Source: Isoetes taiwanensis
Lineage: Eukaryota; Streptophyta; Lycopodiopsida; Isoetales; Isoetaceae
NCBI GenBank assembly: GCA_021234155.1
Contig: JAJEKV010000036.1
Location: 3,028,996 to 3,092,995, forward strand
Length of the DNA: 64,000 nt
Reading direction: 5' to 3'
Below are positions 60,721 through 64,000 of this stretch, one piece after another; the first letter of the stretch is position 1; the number at the start of each line of letters is the position of its first letter. A program made the translations under genes and the position numbers. The notes beneath the pieces were generated by a model. That model saw only the letters and a program-made list of their open reading frames with translations, had not been told where the DNA came from and did not search any database.

Positions 60721-63172
60721 TTTTCATATGGTAAATGCACGGTTTTCAATGTGTTATAGGCGAATAAAAGCATCAAGATTTAATCTGGCCAAAGTGGTTT
60801 TGCTATTATTCTTGGTGACCGTTATGTTTTATCAAACTTAGATGTAATTTTTTCCTAAGTGTCCTGCGGTTTTGTAACCCATTACTTATTGTGCCAATAT
60901 TTCATTTATAAACTAGTATCGCTTATTATCTTAAGCACTATGTTTATCAAACCATGTAACAAGAAAGTTTTTCTCCCTAAATGCGATGATTTTGTAACAC
61001 ATTACCTTCATTGTTATTATTTTCTTTTATAAACCAGTAACCTATTCAGTTTAAACATTTGAAGTTACTAGCCCAGCATTTCTACCATCGCGATAGAAAC
61101 CATGGCTTATCTTTTTCACTAAGGTGTACTTGTAAGGTTGACGTCCAATTAACGATTTCTAGCTCTTAAGCCTTAGGGGTTATCAGTATAGAAAGAATGG
61201 CCATCTTTTTCATTTAAGTTCTTACAAGAATCTTGTTCTCAAGAAAAAATTACTTGAGCTGTGATTTGAACCCAACCATTTCAAAAACTTCTTAAAGAAT
61301 GATAAATTTATTTCCTTAAATATGCAAGAATGCTTTGAGTGCTCCAAATTTGAAATTAATCAAAGATATATAGATTTCAAGCAGATTTTGTACCTAATAC
61401 CCCAAGATCTAAGGTTAGCTTAAGTTATTACAATATGCAGCTTGATATTTGATGGCTTGGACAATTTGGTTATATTGTAACAAAAGAGTCGCCAACTCTT
61501 AAATTCTCGTAGAGTAAGTAACGATTAATTGAGAGTATCTACTAAGTATGTTACGAATTGAAGTTTTTCTAAGCGTAGATTATCAACCTAATTGTCAAAT
61601 CGAATTCCAAGACTTTGTGAATCAAGATCTCAATTGTACCGCCCATTCTTGTTGGTTTTTGGATTTGGTGACTTGGAGCCACGATTTCACCGACTTTACA
61701 TTAGTTGAAATGATGATTTAATTTCCTTCACGATACTCAGCCTCTCGTTATACCAATTAACCACGACATCAATACAACTAAGGAAGGAGAGCAAGTAAAG
61801 AGTTCCTTCTCCAATATGAAAAGATATGGTCAATCAGCCAAAGATAATTTAGATATTGGCAACACTCGATGCATGCCCGCCATTGTCAACGAAATCATTA
61901 TTTACGTAAAACATGCCCATAAACCATACTCTAATCCAAATGATGTTGATTACCCCGCCAAACAAGTCCAAAAAGATGCAATTGGATGCTTTTCCAAATA
62001 AAATGCAAGCTATTTCCCTCGTCAGTGTTACCGGGATGTTAAGCGATATCAATCCCAACCAATCTAAATAGGTTGTAGAAGTTCGATGGTTTAGAAAGTG
62101 CATGGCTGCGTCGCTATTATATCACTTTTCGTTCTCATGCTTCGGGCTGATTGGGAGTGCGATTCCTCAGAAAGAATACTTCCAAATTACTCGCGAAACA
62201 GATATTCCATGTACAAATTTCAACAACATCAGAAAAAAGGTCGACATATTGGCACAAACATCATGTCTTAATGGGAAGATTTGAGGCTTTGATATTACGT
62301 GACGTATTTAAAAAGCGCCATCAGAAATTGAAGAATGACTCTGTATAGACTGAGATTTCTTTATTAACTTCACTTAATAAGAGGAAGAAAAATATGCAAG
62401 TTTTATTCGGCCAAGAATTACTACCAAGCCTCCATACAAACATGAGAGGACAATAGTTGTATACCCGTAATATCAAAAAATTCTTCAGAGTATGGAACTT
62501 CTCCTTTACCCATCCTCAGAGGCGTGCTGTCCACCACCCAGCGCAAAATCTCGAGATAAGAAGGTCGCACTCAAAATAAAAGATAGTTAATCCTCTTCGA
62601 TCTCATGAGTTTAACTCATTAACTCGTAATTTTAGAATGGCATAATTTCAATTCAGTAGATCCATAAGGGAACATAAGATGTAAAGGATTAACTTGAATC
62701 ATTCTATCGAATCAGCCCGTGCACTCAGCACGCTATTACTTTGAAGAGGCAAAGTAGGTAAAAGTGATCCTTGCAGTGAAATATCCCTAACACCCTTATT
62801 GTTATCAGGTGTCGCTTACCCGCTTAAGCACCCAAATTAAATGCCAAAAAATGTAAAATGTTAACCCTCCTTTGACAATTGAAACCATGAATAGCCGTTT
62901 TGGCGAAGTGTAGCTTTAATGCTAACCCGGCCGCAGATAGGGCACGTAGCCATTTAAACACGACAATACATGGTCAAACCGAAACCGATAATATAACCAC
63001 TTTGACATAAGTTTGACTATGCCCATAATATAAAGATTTTGATCTACGACCAATATAACATTTTTTACAATCACTTGATACCGCAAAAACAAGGATACAT
63101 AAAATAAAAACATGCAACAAAACTTTAAAATTTAAATATTTGGAAAAACAACGTAAAAGATCACTTCAGTTA
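60721..63172. other. Non-coding DNA, no gene seen
   Basis: AT-rich DNA. Near 61,258-61,290 there is a fifth, weak copy of the B-box repeat (reverse complement TGGTTGGGTTCAAATCACAG). No supported gene. Confidence 0.5.
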
Positions 63173-63549
63173 AGCAATACGTAACTGAACGGAAGTACAA
63201 CAANNNNNNNNNNNNNNNNNNNNNNNNNNNNNNNNNNNNNNNNNNNNNNNNNNNNNNNNNNNNNNNNNNNNNNNNNNNNNNNNNNNNNNNNNNNNNNNNN
63301 NNNNNNNNNNNNNNNNNNNNNNNNNNNNNNNNNNNNNNNNNNNNNNNNNNNNNNNNNNNNNNNNNNNNNNNNNNNNNNNNNNNNNNNNNNNNNNNNNNNN
63401 NNNNNNNNNNNNNNNNNNNNNNNNNNNNNNNNNNNNNNNNNNNNNNNNNNNNNNNNNNNNNNNNNNNNNNNNNNNNNNNNNNNNNNNNNNNNNNNNNNNN
63501 NNNNNNNNNNNNNNNNTTGATACTTCATAGATTCCAGTTACGTATTGCT
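63173..63549. repeat. Inverted repeat spanning the assembly gap
   Basis: AGCAATACGTAACTG at 63,173-63,187 is the exact reverse complement of 63,535-63,549. The match continues imperfectly inward (GAAGTA..CAA on both sides), giving arms of about 30 bases that end at the N run. Confidence 0.85.
63204..63516. other. Assembly gap (313 N)
   Basis: Unknown bases. Open frames reported across it are meaningless. The true length may differ from 313. Confidence 0.99.
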
Positions 63550-64000
63550 GGGACAGTCGTTTGAAATGGTGTTCAGGTCCGGTTTTGATCAAGGAATTTC
63601 ACTAGTAGAAAAATGACAACAACACCGAGATTGGTTAAGTGCATTGGTCACTGGCGCCACGCATAATCTTTTGGAATCAAAATACAACGGGCTCTTCCTC
63701 TTATTGGATGGTTTAAAAGGCGATGTGGCTTTAATATCAGCCGGACAAATGGATCTCAGGTGCAGTTACATTGGCGAGTTTACTGAAGGTTGAAGGCATC
63801 AATAACACTGCCGGATGGTTAGTAGTCTCCTAGCATAAAGCACTTCCTACGGCACCCATGGTCCATGGTTCTTGGTAACAAATTGGCTTGGTGCGGCCAG
63901 CCGCCATGAAAGCAGGCATGATTCCACGGCTGTGATGTTTTCGGCCAGGCAACACCGCCGCTGACAATTCAATCCGTGGTTCGGTCCTTTCTAGTTTTCG
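63550..64000. other. Non-coding DNA at window end
   Basis: No gene seen; contains the second copy of the CACTTCCTACG word shared with 59.98 kb. Confidence 0.5.

Noticed and set aside
63166-63592. 120 and 140 codon frames
   Set aside because: Consist mostly of undetermined bases in the assembly gap.
1-64000. CRISPR array, operon or prokaryotic system
   Set aside because: The window is eukaryotic (introns, plant gene families); the repeats are tandem or dispersed without regular unique spacers.

Overview
The window reads as nuclear DNA of a vascular plant. Evidence: short GT-AG introns (62 and 74 nt in one gene), a G-type lectin S-receptor kinase relic, a PLS-type PPR relic, a chromovirus-like Ty3/gypsy relic, Helitron and CACTA ends, and SINE-like tRNA-derived sequences. 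The base composition is mostly AT-rich. A seed-free plant such as a fern would fit the unusual gene families, but the sequence alone does not fix the species. No intact, fully open gene of ordinary length is visible; almost every coding trace carries a frameshift, a stop or a deletion.

Layout. 1-6.6 kb: AT-rich intergenic DNA with small duplications. 6.66-9.83 kb: a spliced gene on + that joins an unfamiliar N-terminal domain, a coiled coil, a RING-H2 finger, an acidic SUMO-interaction-like segment and a C-terminal FCP1/NIF-type HAD phosphatase fold whose catalytic aspartates are altered. 10.4-11.75 kb: degenerate tandem repeats, a foldback (MITE-like) element and a broken micro-ORF. 12.06-16.82 kb: a decayed gene on - of a family with ...SQFK... 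and HGKG.hDG..GA..KR motifs, probably a transposase-like protein, interrupted by about 1.6 kb that holds another element. 16.8-26.5 kb: mostly non-coding, with two Helitron-type 3' ends, a 59-bp tandem repeat, a tRNA-like element and a GGAATCT satellite. 26.58-28.08 kb: an S-locus-type receptor kinase pseudogene with one clean internal deletion. 30.6-31.6 kb: a repeat carrying a TATA box and hairpin, with a 117-bp duplication. 33.99-38.36 kb: a PPR relic, a SINE-like insertion, a Ty3/gypsy relic with a perfect heat-shock element upstream, and an orphan gene relic.

39.36-58.29 kb is a repeat complex. An 8.1 kb non-autonomous CACTA-type element (39,356-47,460) has matching terminal inverted repeats, CG-rich subterminal repeats and a 3-bp AAT target duplication. 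Its interior is about five tandem copies of a roughly 1.07 kb unit. Its right end is itself part of a roughly 3.75 kb unit that occurs three times in tandem (47,110-58,290). The copies differ by many small insertions and deletions, so part of this divergence may be sequencing or assembly noise. 58.3-64.0 kb is non-coding apart from a GTGGTATTAT-rich stretch, and has a 313-base run of N that sits inside an inverted repeat.

The only functional candidate is the RING-FCP1 gene. The convergent HGKG pseudogene next to it, and similar TAGTACTA-rich DNA beside both, raise the possibility that both travelled on one large mobile element; that is inference.
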